Of a stretch of DNA of 60,347 nucleotides, positions 18,645 through 27,838 are shown piece after piece. A model generated the notes under the pieces. The model was not told where the DNA came from and ran no database searches. It saw nothing but the letters and a program-made list of their open reading frames with translations. Source of the stretch: Ichthyosporea sp. XGB-2017a (taxonomy: Eukaryota; Opisthokonta; Ichthyosporea); the NCBI GenBank assembly GCA_002811675.1, contig PDIM01000013.1:91289-151635 (forward strand). Direction: 5' to 3'. Within the stretch, counting starts at the first letter, position 1. Each line of letters starts with the position of its first letter. Position numbers and translations under genes: made by a program.

Positions 18645-19639
18645 ATGTTTCAAAGCTTGCTTTGTAGGGTCGGTCGGCAATCGGGGCGTCTTTATGGCTG
18701 TGTACGAAGAAATCCATTTTCACTTGGTGAAGTTGAGATTTCTCAGTTGCCTTCTAAGAGACCTGCCCCATTGCATAGGTATGCTCAGTTTTCAAGCGTC
18801 GGGGTTCTTCAAAAGAACAGTGAGGTGTCTGAGAGTAAAAGTGCAGAGAAACCGAGATCTTTTGAAAAGAAAGTATACGAATCTCTGGCCACTATTTTCG
18901 GTACGTATTGTAAATTGAGGTATTAAATTTGATTTTCCGAGAAAAGAAATATATTCTTATGAATTATTTATTCTTCCAATGTAGGATATTACACTGTGGC
19001 ACCACAGAACATTGTAAAGGCTAAAAAGATTTATGAACGCTGCTACTCTCATGTGATTAATGACTCATTTGCAAAGAAGCTTGACCTCCCGGACACCTTT
19101 CAGTCTTGGTTCTCCTCGACGCTTTTGCATGTATACCTGTGTATGATTCGCTTAAAAATGGGAGATGATAACTGTAGACAAATTTGTAAGGTAAGCAAAT
19201 ATATATTTGAGTTTACCGTTTCGAAGGCTTTGGTTATTTTTCTTTGTCATTTTCCTAATATTTTTTCCGACTTGCGTTGAAAATCTTTATGTAGGAGTTA
19301 ACGGTTGTTTTTTGGGAAGACTGCGAGCAGAGGATGCGACTGGCTGGCGTGAAGAATAATCTTACGGTTTCTTCTTCATTAAAAGAGCTTTGGGATATGT
19401 TTAATGGGGCTGTTGTGGCGTATGATGAAGGGCTACTTACAGAAGACTGGGTGTTAGCAAGTGCTTTGTGGAGGAATATAACTTTTTTGAGAGGCAAACC
19501 ACATGAGGTGGCGGCTTTGACGGAATACGTGCGAAGGGAAATCCAGTCATTGGATGATGTTTCGATTGAAGATCTTATTGAAAAGGATGAACCTTTGTTT
19601 CAGAGCATTGGACCACTGTTGGATAAACGCAGGCCGTAA
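18645..19639 (+). CDS. UQCC1: Ubiquinol-cytochrome c reductase assembly chaperone (CBP3/UQCC1)
   Basis: Three exons (18645-18900, 18985-19190, 19295-19639; phases 1 and 0) encode about 268 residues. The family folds around the ubiquinol-cytochrome c chaperone domain and binds the nascent or newly made cytochrome b with its partner CBP6/UQCC2 at the mitochondrial ribosome. Visible hallmarks are AKKIYERCYSHV, LPDTFQSWFSSTLLHVYLCM with IRLKMG, then ELTVVFWEDCEQRMRLAGV and the conserved YDEGLLTEDWVLASALWRN. The N-terminus is Arg-rich with a long presequence (LHRYAQFSS). I start at MFQSLLCRVGRQ because the upstream frame lacks plausible composition. The gene is in the cluster of mitochondrial genes and converges on glutamine synthetase. 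Confidence 0.9.
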
Positions 19640-19859
19640 ACATGTGGTACTTGAATTTATTGCTCTTTTGAGTTTTGAATTCAAAAAAACAATAGTGTAG
19701 AAAACTTGAGCCCTCAGACCCTCACTTCCATCCTACTACGTGATACAAATGAAAGAATATATTCCTGAAATAGTACGCAAAAAATATGAATTACAACAGT
19801 GCTTTCATTTATTTGTTAATGGCGAAAAGTGGACTCCTAAAAATAATAATAAACTAAAA

Positions 19860-21568
19860 CTATATTCTTTCAAAATACCTGGCCAACTCCCAGTCTGTAA
19901 CTGCCTTTTCATAGGCTTGCAATTCTGATTTGAAGTGATGGGCGTAGTGTCCATGTACATCGTCTCCAAGAGTGGTTCTAGCAAAATCGGATTTCGCAAA
20001 TACAGTGGACGCTTCACCAAGAGTCTTTGGCACCTCTGGAAGCTGATTTGCAGCATAAATATCACCCTCAAACATATGGGGTGGTTCAATCTTGTGCTTC
20101 AATCCATCCAACCCTGAAGCAAGAAGAGCAGCAAATGCCAAATAGATGTTGGCATCAGCGCCTGGAACTCGGCACTCGATTCTCAAAGATGAGCCATCTC
20201 CAACAACACGATATCCAGCCGTTCTGTTATCTCGACACCATGACACCTTTGTTGGTGCCCAGGACTCGGAAACATATCGCTTGTAAGAGTTTACTGTTGG
20301 TGCAAAAAATACCATAAATTCATGAGCATGATACAACCATCCACCAAGAAACCACCTAAATGTATTGGAAGCTTCAAACCCGTATTCACTCTTGAAGTCA
20401 ATCACAGGATCTTTGCTGCTTTCACGGTGAAAAAACGAAGTATTCCCAAGTGCCTTTGATTCCCCATCATCAGCAAATGCGTTCTTTCCGTTCTTCCAGA
20501 GAGAGAAGTGAACGTGGCAAGAAGAGCCACTCTGGTCCGATGATGGCTTTGCCATAAAGGTCACCGATACACCACATTTTTCCGCAACTTCTTTTAAACA
20601 CTGCTTGTATACAACATGTCTGTCAGCCATTGTCAAACATGGTCCATAGCGTACATTAAGCTCGTGCTGGCCCAATCCTGCCTCTCCTTTAGTATTTTCT
20701 ACAGGGACACCCGAATCAATAAGATGCCGACGAAATTGCCCATGATAAGGTTCCGCTCTATTGGCCTGCAACAGCTGGTAGTCTTCTACATGGTACCCCA
20801 AAGGCTTAAGATTCTAAAGAAATTAAAAAAAGGATGGTGAGTAAAGGAAAAGCAAAAATGCAGAGAACATTGGTTTGCAGAATTAAAAAACATACCATGT
20901 ATTTCCCGTCATGAGCTTGACGGTAAGTTTGTTGGAAAACATAATATTCAAGTTCCGGCGCAGCATTAACAGCCAGGTCTAAATATCAAGATATATGATC
21001 CATTAGTACTTTAGCTAGAATGAGTGCACGTATAGAAACAAGTCCCACAAGTACTTACCCAAATCTTCCATTGCGGAGAGCTGCTTCTTCAGAATACTTC
21101 TGGGGGCGAAAGGAATAAGTTCTTTGGTTTCTTCATGGACTACATCACCCAAAACAAGGGCAGTTTTGTCCATCCAGCTTGCGACCCGTAATGTCGACCA
21201 ATCAGGGAGAAGCATGAAATCCCCATATCCCTTTTCCCAGTTAAAGTGCTCAAATCCAGGCACGGGATTCATGTCCTAAACATCCAATTAAGATGCATAT
21301 ATCAAAAGTTAGTACTGCAGCTTAATGTGCTACCTTACGCAAACTTGCATTGTATAATACTTACCATATCGACCGCAAGCAAGTAATTACAGCACGCAGT
21401 GTGAGGATTCTCAAGAAAGAAAGATCCAACAAATCGCTTTCCGCACAATCTTCCATAATGGTCAGTGAAACCAATAACCACACTCTCAATCTCGCCAGCG
21501 TCAACCAGCTCACTCAACTCTTCACGGGAGATCATCCCCTTCACTTTCTGATTCAACGAGCACGTCAT
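19860..21568 (-). CDS. Glutamine synthetase family protein, type-I-like
   Basis: Four exons (21568-21365, 21275-21059, 20978-20896, 20813-19860; all GT-AG, phases 0, 1, 0) give about 485 residues. The N-terminal beta-grasp has VVIGFTDHYGRLCGKRF. Catalytic-domain signatures are AAPELEYYVF, EAGLGQHELNVRYGPCLTMAD, SGSSCHVHFSLW, and the later R-rich WLYHAHEFMVF / SYKRYVSESWAPTKVSW / RIECRVPGADAN, matching metal and glutamate/ATP-binding strands. The pattern resembles bacterial PuuA/GlnA-type enzymes rather than the short eukaryotic GSII. It could make glutamine or a gamma-glutamyl-amine; the substrate cannot be told from motifs. I start at MTCSLNQKV, 45 nt after a GTTATAAG acceptor-like site. MISREE 11 residues later is an alternative. 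Confidence 0.85.
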
Positions 21569-21903
21569 CTCGATACATACAATACACAGCTCAAAATCAA
21601 TTGGCAAATCCACCTTATAACACTACAAGTCTCCAAAGTAGTAAGCAGGCAGCAGCACTGAGCACAGCAAGTAAACATAATTATGTACACCGCGAACACA
21701 CCATAATTATATATTACAATGTAAAATTAAAATAAAAAAGCCAAAGTTATTGACCCACCAGTGACCAGTGTCAGTACCTGAAAATGCGGAGGGGATCTAA
21801 TCTGGAATTGCGGTGTAATAAATGAATAAATAAAGTAAAGGGGGGCACGGCAACGGCAACTGGCAACTCGGCAAGATTCCGGGCTATTCCCATTTGGCAT
21901 AGG

Positions 21904-22011
21904 TTCAAGATTTTATCCATAATATTTGCAGTAATAACCTTCAAGATTTTATCCATAATATTTGCAGTAATAACCTTCAAGATTTTATCCATAATATTTG
22001 AAGTAATAACC
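21904..22011. repeat. Three tandem copies of a 36-bp unit
   Basis: The unit begins TTCAAGATTTTATCCATAAT and continues ATTTGCAGTAATAACC. Copies are at 21904-21939, 21940-21975 and 21976-22011. The first two are identical, and the third differs by one base (GCAG to GAAG). It lies between two divergent genes. Confidence 0.95.
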
Positions 22012-22056
22012 ATCATCAAAATAATTATCAGGCTTAACGATAGCCCTAACCCGTAT

Positions 22057-22069
22057 AGCCCTAACCCTC
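22057..22069 (+). promoter_or_regulatory. Telobox-like element AGCCCTAACCCTC
   Basis: This is the second exact copy of the 13-mer seen in reverse at 18364. A partial copy precedes it by 15 bp (22042). It lies about 200 bp upstream of the mTERF-like start. Confidence 0.3.
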
Positions 22070-22090
22070 TCCCTAATAATTGCAAATGAG

Positions 22091-22100
22091 GCCACGTGTA
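22091..22100. promoter_or_regulatory. CACGTG E-box (GCCACGTGTA)
   Basis: It shares GCCACGTG with the sites at 3989 and 53901. It lies 175 bp upstream of the mTERF-like start codon. Confidence 0.3.
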
Positions 22101-22265
22101 TTGTTTTTTTTGCCTCGTGACATTTTTTGAAAAGCAGCGTCGATCTTATATTTTTCAAACAATTAAATTGTGTACTATATAATGATAATTTAGATTTCTT
22201 TCCTCTTTCTTTGTGTTTCTATTTGTTAGGTGTATCATAGTTTTAAAAAGGGGAATATTGGAGTG

Positions 22266-24437
22266 ATGCATCCTTTCGTAAGCGTCTTGGGGGGAGCAAA
22301 GCGCCCAATAATGATGATTGCTAGGCTAGGAAGGGGATTCCAGAATGGGGTAAATATTAAGGGACAGGTAGCAAGGCCATTGATGGCGTGTATGTATTCT
22401 TCGAAAACTGAGCAAATCAACGAGGTGCTGGCTCATCGCAATAGGGCCAAACAGGTTAATATAATCAGGGAAACGCTACCGTATTTGAAGGAAGCTTCCT
22501 TGGAGTGGGTGGGAAAAGAACATCTTGTGCTTCCACCAAACCAATTCAAGAGGGTTTTGGAGCAAAATGTCCATAGCCTGGACACTGCTTTGGCGGGTGT
22601 TAACTTGGGCACAAAGAGAACTTTGATTTCAAACATGGTCCCTCTACTTTGTGCTCCAAACTATATGGACAAAATGACTAGTTTTCGAGCCTCTCTCTGC
22701 GACTACTTTTCAAGCTATGAAGTGGACGAGATGATCAACAAATTTCCGGGACTCTTTTTCGTTGCTTCAAAAGAAGCAACGGAAAGTGTGGTAAGTGTCC
22801 TTGCCAAGAAGTTGGATAGCATGGATATTGTTCGTGAGGTCCTTATCTCTAATCCGGGGCTCTTGGGGGTTGAGGGAATGAGATCCATGTCCACCAATAA
22901 TGAAGGCGGGTATGACCTTGCAAAACACTACCTCATGGAACAGGAGAGTGTTCTTCTAAGGCTTCTTGGGGTACCATTGCACGATTCAGCAGATTTCTTA
23001 TCAGCAGGTGTGAGCCCCAAAACCTCAAAACTGGACAGGGACTTAGCAGATGGAAAGATAGTTCAAGAGCTGAATGGATCGGTGACTAAGGCTATTGGTT
23101 TCATGGTGGATAGAGCTTTGTCATTGTGTGGGGTATCCAATGCTGATGTCGCGAAAGACATCTTGGCGCTTCATCCTCATCTTCTGTCAAAGCTTTCTAG
23201 TGATGATGAAAGCTTTAGTCAAGGCATATATTTTAAAAAGTGTCAGCAAATTGTTGAACAGAAACATGTCCTTCAGAAGTTCTTCGGCCCATCTGTAAAC
23301 GTTTATAATATAATGAGGAGGTCTTTGCAATGTGGGTTGCCTTTGGATTTTAACGGGGAAAGTTTAGCGAAAAGACTCAGCGAAGCAAGCTCTGTTGCCT
23401 CAAAGTACTTTTTCATCGAGAACCCCAAAGAGCTTTTGTTGGACAACCCCTTCTTAATGTTTGGAAATTGTGATGCCTATTTTATTATTGCATGCGATAT
23501 TCTACGCACCGAGTTTCCAAAGTGCACTTCTCCTGGAGTCTTTTTCGGAGCCAATTCTTCTATTTTCGAGTTGACGTATGACGTAAACTTAAAAGATATG
23601 GATGAAATGGATAGTGTAAAGCGAGTAAGACAGAAATTTGATGATTTGATTGAGTCTCGGTATGATTTCTTCGAAAAGCTTATCGAATGCGATGATAGCG
23701 CCATACGTGCCAAGTGTGCTTTGATGATTGCAAGAAACCCACACATGCTTACATCTCCAAGTGAGAAGCTTCTAATTTCACCTAGTGAGGAAAAACTTAT
23801 AAAAGATTTACTCTTGAATTCTGGAGTACCACCAAGTGGTACACCGTGGGGCCGAAGCCGCCAAAGACTTGGGAAGGGAAAGCAGCTTTGGTCCAACATG
23901 AGTGACGAAAAAGTGTTCCGTATTTCATCCAGACCAAGAGCAGCGTCTGTTGGGGCTCCCAAATCTACCTTTGATTCGCCTTCATCTGAGCAAATTATGC
24001 AGCGCACATTTAATATTAAGACACCACCAAAAGAAGAGCGAGAAAAATTAGCATCCCACTTGGAAGACTTCTACAAAAGAGGAAACCAAGTCCTAGGTGA
24101 TAGAGCCGAGAAATCGGCATTTCCCGATCGGTCACCAAAGCACCGTAAAGCAACTATTCATCCTGACCGTCTGAATAATTTTAGTCAAGCGAAAGGCAGA
24201 CATTCAGCTGGTCACCATGTACCAGCTGTAGATAAAAAGTTTTCTGGTGTTGGCATTCACCCAGACCGCTTAAAGGCCCTTTCTGAAGCTTCGAGTACCT
24301 CTAGAAATCAGCAGCATAAGAGAAAGAAAGGCAAATTTTTAAAGGCCGAACTGAATGCTAAAAAAAATGAAGAGAGGCAACATCAAAGAATGCAGGAAAG
24401 AATGGAACAGATGTATGGCAGTGTAAAGCGTAAATGA
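22266..24437 (+). CDS. Large mitochondrial helical-repeat protein, mTERF-like
   Basis: This single-exon gene encodes about 723 residues from MHPFVSVLGGAKRP. The preceding in-frame codons start at GTG directly after the TTTGTTAG acceptor-like site and are not needed. The N-terminus is a convincing presequence (RPLMACMYSSKTE). Repeats of the type helix-P-x-L are visible: MINKFPGLFFVA, VLISNPGLLGVE, ILALHPHLLSKL, LLLDNPFLMFG, MIARNPHMLTS. They recur about 30-100 residues apart as in mTERF motifs. mTERF proteins bind mitochondrial nucleic acids and affect transcription, ribosome assembly or splicing. The C-terminal 150 residues are basic and disordered (two similar IHPDRL segments), ending Lys/Arg-rich, possibly RNA binding. 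Family assignment is tentative; the targeting is more certain. Confidence 0.65.
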   Translation: MHPFVSVLGGAKRPIMMIARLGRGFQNGVNIKGQVARPLMACMYSSKTEQINEVLAHRNRAKQVNIIRETLPYLKEASLEWVGKEHLVLPPNQFKRVLEQNVHSLDTALAGVNLGTKRTLISNMVPLLCAPNYMDKMTSFRASLCDYFSSYEVDEMINKFPGLFFVASKEATESVVSVLAKKLDSMDIVREVLISNPGLLGVEGMRSMSTNNEGGYDLAKHYLMEQESVLLRLLGVPLHDSADFLSAGVSPKTSKLDRDLADGKIVQELNGSVTKAIGFMVDRALSLCGVSNADVAKDILALHPHLLSKLSSDDESFSQGIYFKKCQQIVEQKHVLQKFFGPSVNVYNIMRRSLQCGLPLDFNGESLAKRLSEASSVASKYFFIENPKELLLDNPFLMFGNCDAYFIIACDILRTEFPKCTSPGVFFGANSSIFELTYDVNLKDMDEMDSVKRVRQKFDDLIESRYDFFEKLIECDDSAIRAKCALMIARNPHMLTSPSEKLLISPSEEKLIKDLLLNSGVPPSGTPWGRSRQRLGKGKQLWSNMSDEKVFRISSRPRAASVGAPKSTFDSPSSEQIMQRTFNIKTPPKEEREKLASHLEDFYKRGNQVLGDRAEKSAFPDRSPKHRKATIHPDRLNNFSQAKGRHSAGHHVPAVDKKFSGVGIHPDRLKALSEASSTSRNQQHKRKKGKFLKAELNAKKNEERQHQRMQERMEQMYGSVKRK

Positions 24438-24796
24438 GGACAGGTGTCATTGGTGTGGCTGCTGGCTTGACCCGTGAGCTGAAAACCGCCTCCGCGCTTA
24501 AACCAGCAGCAAAAAACGGAAATGTTTAATAAATGAGTTCACTCACATCAAAATCTTGTTTTTTTTTTTCATTCGTTTTTATTTCAGTCATAAGTTATAC
24601 AAATTTCAATTCATCCCGTCAAATGGGCGGTTAACAGAAATATCATTTGGTGAGGTGTGTATGTACATAACTTTTCCAATTACGAACGCGAGATATGTTC
24701 GAACAGAGAATCACACAAGCTACGTCACGGGCTTGCGACGACGAGAGAGAATAATACAAATAAACAGAGGGTGATTGGGCATAGGAACCTTATGCT
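24438..24796. other. 3' intergenic between convergent genes
   Basis: The sequence is AT-rich with AATAAATG near 24527, a likely poly(A) signal of the mTERF-like gene. The rest is probably 3'UTR of the LicD-like gene. The open frame 24556-24774 has no credible features. Confidence 0.5.
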
Positions 24797-26035
24797 TTAG
24801 TCGACAAAAGGTTGAACATTATTTAGAACGCAGCTCGGACGATACGATATTTTCATATTCCAAGTATGAGGAAAACGGACCTTTACAAAGGAACCTAGGT
24901 CCCTGGGACACTGCACATGGAAAGTTCCAAATTCACATGTTTCTGTATGTTCTACATATGAGCTATTAAAAGCATCAAGCGGGCTGAAAAGGCCCCTATG
25001 AATACGCCGTAGCATTCCATTCTGCTCTTTCCAATAATATCTGTTAATGTCGCCCCCACTTTTACCCCCAAACAAAGAAGAATAAATGCGCTCTACTTTC
25101 TTCTGGTCTTTCTCAAAGAATGACATATCAGCGTCATGATCCCACAAAATGATGTCTTTTTCCCTCCATGCACCCAATGCCGTCCCATAGTCAACCCAGT
25201 ATGTCAAATTTTCCTTTTCTAGCGAGGCTGAAAAAACTTCCATTTGCTTTCGCACACTATCCAAGTGCTCCTTTGGCGTATAACATTTGCCATAGAAAAC
25301 CCTCTCAAATCGTTCAGCATCCATGTAACGTTTGCAAATCATCAAGGTCAATAAAAATAGTGTAATCAAAATCAATAGACAGATTATCAGAACTTTCATG
25401 AATCTATACAAGCAGCCTTTTTTGTTGCAAACACTTAAGGAAATAACACCACACACAAAATCCATAGACCATTCACAATCTTCAGGGTTTGATGTTTTCT
25501 TTCTAAGTCCACTTTTCTTAAATTCGTCCTTTGCGGGATAGAGATTCTCTCTACTAGCGCCCAAAGAATTCACAGAGGCCCCCATTCTCTTTTTGTCGGC
25601 AAGAGGTGATCGAGGCGTTGTTCTAGGTTTTAAAAGATGAGCATTGCTACAATTAGGCCCCGCACCTCCCACATAGTGATATGAATACTTTGAAAGTTCT
25701 TCCTGCATATCACCATTTTGTCTTGATTCCGCATCGGGGTACATAAACTCCTCTACCTTCTCAAAGATGCGAGTCAACATACTCCTATCTTCTTCCCCAC
25801 CCAATTCCAAAAGTTCATGATCTGCTAACCCACTTTCAGCTTCATTTAGATCTGCAGCCACATTGACTTTCTTTTCAAAAGGATTCTCTGACACTTTAAA
25901 TGGGTTTCCCATAAGCTTCTCTCTCAATTTGCCTTTTAAACCTGGAGAGGTAGGAGAACTTGTGCCAACACCACCTACATTAACACACACACTCTGCGGC
26001 TGCGAGTGTGAATGCGAAGATGATGCTTGCGACAT
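24797..26035 (-). CDS. LicD/fukutin-type type II membrane protein
   Basis: This 412-residue single-exon gene has a Ser/His-rich cytosolic tail, a transmembrane segment at about 216-240 (VLIICLLILITLFLLTLMIC), and a lumenal LicD-family domain. The domain shows LTYWVDYGTALGAWREKDII followed by the metal-binding LWDHDADMSFF, equivalent to the DxD of LicD, FKTN and FKRP. Human FKRP and fukutin transfer ribitol-phosphate in the Golgi; bacterial LicD transfers phosphocholine. The substrate here is unknown. Residues after WNMKISYRPSC are short compared with FKRP, so the protein may be C-terminally compact. It lacks the T-rich leader common to other genes: the sequence before the ATG is A-rich on the coding strand. 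Confidence 0.8.
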   Translation of the reverse strand: MSQASSSHSHSQPQSVCVNVGGVGTSSPTSPGLKGKLREKLMGNPFKVSENPFEKKVNVAADLNEAESGLADHELLELGGEEDRSMLTRIFEKVEEFMYPDAESRQNGDMQEELSKYSYHYVGGAGPNCSNAHLLKPRTTPRSPLADKKRMGASVNSLGASRENLYPAKDEFKKSGLRKKTSNPEDCEWSMDFVCGVISLSVCNKKGCLYRFMKVLIICLLILITLFLLTLMICKRYMDAERFERVFYGKCYTPKEHLDSVRKQMEVFSASLEKENLTYWVDYGTALGAWREKDIILWDHDADMSFFEKDQKKVERIYSSLFGGKSGGDINRYYWKEQNGMLRRIHRGLFSPLDAFNSSYVEHTETCEFGTFHVQCPRDLGSFVKVRFPHTWNMKISYRPSCVLNNVQPFVD

Positions 26036-27838
26036 TTCTCTTCACCAACACTTGGAAATACGATATTTTTCTTTTTGTTTTCTTTTTTTCTTCTTCACAA
26101 TCCCCCTCAAACACAACAAAAACTCATTCGGGTAACAGAACACTCCGAACCCTTCTTCTTCCCCATCTACTCAAGAACAATAACTAGAAAGGTACATCCA
26201 TCCACACTACACTAATCCCAATAATACTAATCACCAAACTCCAGCTCTCGTCGTCGTGCATGGTGTGGTACAATAATAATATAAAAGTTATGTAGTACTG
26301 AAACTGGATAGAGAGAAATGATTACTCATCCAATTTTTAAATTATTTTATTATTACAAAAGAGCCAGCGCGCACTCTACCAGCCACCAGGGCTGCCAATA
26401 TAATAATAATAAAATAATACAAAAGTCACTTGCGAGGTCACTTGACAGCCGACAGGCCCCGAGTGGTAGTGAGATCAAAAAAGTGAATAACAGCTAAAAT
26501 AGCGGGTTATTTTTTGCAGTGTGGTTGGGCGATGCATAATTTCGTAATTTTTCCATTTTCCAATTTCCACTAATAAAACTGTCAAACGTCAGTTTTAACT
26601 CGAGGCCTGTCTAAAATCTAAATGTACTATCAAAGATGATCTGTAGTACTCATCATCACATATTATAACTCCCCTCCACTTAGAGAGATAGTCCCTGCAG
26701 CCAATCAGGGGGCAGAGATAGGCATCTGATGATAGGATCAGCCAATCAGGGGGGCGTGTTAGGAGCATGGATATATATGGTGATTCATCCTTCTAAAAGT
26801 CCCATACTATATGATTTCAACGTGTTGAAACCCTAAGGACAAGCTTCCCACATACGTACCCCACAGATTCTCCCCTCTCTCTCCGCAAGGCTCCTTGCTC
26901 TCCGCAAGTCTCTACACTTTCAGCCTTCAGGCCTCAGGGCTCAGGGACGTCGTCCCGACCTTTGGCCCCCACTCTACGCGTCCAACACATGTGCAGAACA
27001 GCATTTTTCTTCCTAGGAAAAGAGAGACAGAGCTACGGTACTTTCCCACGGTAGCGCAAGGAATCGCTTCATTGCTTAGCACCAGTACTGTTGAAAGTCG
27101 CCTCGTCGTAGCCGAATTGATCCGCCAAAAAGTGCTCTATCTGAACACTGGCTTTCCCATCGAGGCAAGGTTAAACTGGTTGCGGGATTTTGAAACGTGA
27201 TTGGGGAACCTTGGGATCTCTTGCCAGTTTTGATTTTGACTTCTGTTGTCAACGAATCCACACACATTGGATGTAGCTTTTACGTGTAACGTGACACTCC
27301 CGCATCGCCTCAAGACAATAACCCAATAAAAGCGACTTCTTTACAGGATATCTTACACGCGTTCAACTTTACCATTCACATCAGAATAGAGCCTATTTCA
27401 ATTCGACTGAGTGATGGGAATATTCCAATCCTGGTCTTCTTCTTTGAAATATCAAATTACACAAGTCAATTTGGCAAGGCCACCCCGCCCCCCGCGCGGC
27501 CACATTTTTCTCTCAAAGGATTTATATAGAAAAATATTGCAGCTCAGCTTTGATTCGAAGAACTTTGATTGGATAAAACTGCATTCCCCTAACCCCATCA
27601 CCCAAAAATTTACACTTGCTACACTTATATAAAGCTGCCTGTATCTTGGCGCACCCACAAGTTTTCCCCTGTCCTTTCCACGTACGTTCGGTACTTGTGG
27701 ACTGGTTTGCTCTGCTTAACTGTTCTTTGTTGTGGGCCTGATTTCGATTTGGGTTTTTTTTCTCTGTTTTGGGTGAAGTGCTGCTGTGTGTTTGTTTGAT
27801 AGAGTTTATAGTTCTTTTTTAGGGAGAGAGGGGAGAAT
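26036..27838. other. Long divergent intergenic region with twin CCAAT boxes
   Basis: This 1.8-kb stretch lies between divergent membrane-glycosylation genes. Left: AT-rich with (AAT)n. Centre: two copies of AGCCAATCAGGGGG 41 bp apart (26699 and 26740) followed by GGATATATATGG at about 26769, a promoter-like CCAAT/TATA arrangement. From 26870 to 27200 the sequence is pyrimidine-rich and contains a stop-free frame without a useful ATG. The right end (27700-27838) is the T-rich leader of the glycosyltransferase. An unannotated non-coding or 5'UTR exon beginning near 26800 is possible. Confidence 0.5.
26699..26753 (+). promoter_or_regulatory. Twin CCAAT boxes upstream of a TATA-like site
   Basis: AGCCAATCAGGGGG occurs at 26699-26712 and again at 26740-26753, and ATATATAT lies about 17 bp further on. 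The CCAATCAG core fits NF-Y binding. The spacing suggests a transcription start near 26800 on the plus strand; the nearest downstream gene is the GT8-GT64 fusion about 1 kb away. Confidence 0.4.

Larger units (their letters stand above)
21569..22265. promoter_or_regulatory. Divergent upstream region, glutamine synthetase / mTERF-like gene
   Basis: The region contains a threefold 36-bp tandem repeat (21904-22011), two AGCCCTAACCC elements, the E-box GCCACGTGTA at 22091, and a T-rich tract ending TTTGTTAG 36 nt before the plus-strand ATG. No gene of its own is seen; the open frame spanning the repeat on the minus strand is just its translation. Confidence 0.45.

Noticed and set aside
22042-22069. 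Interstitial telomere
   Set aside because: Only two CCCTAACCC units occur, so it is not a telomeric array; it is treated as a promoter motif.
26895-27200. A 101-codon frame upstream of the glycosyltransferase
   Set aside because: It opens at TTG with no ATG near the beginning and has no recognised domain; the stretch may be 5'UTR or non-coding.
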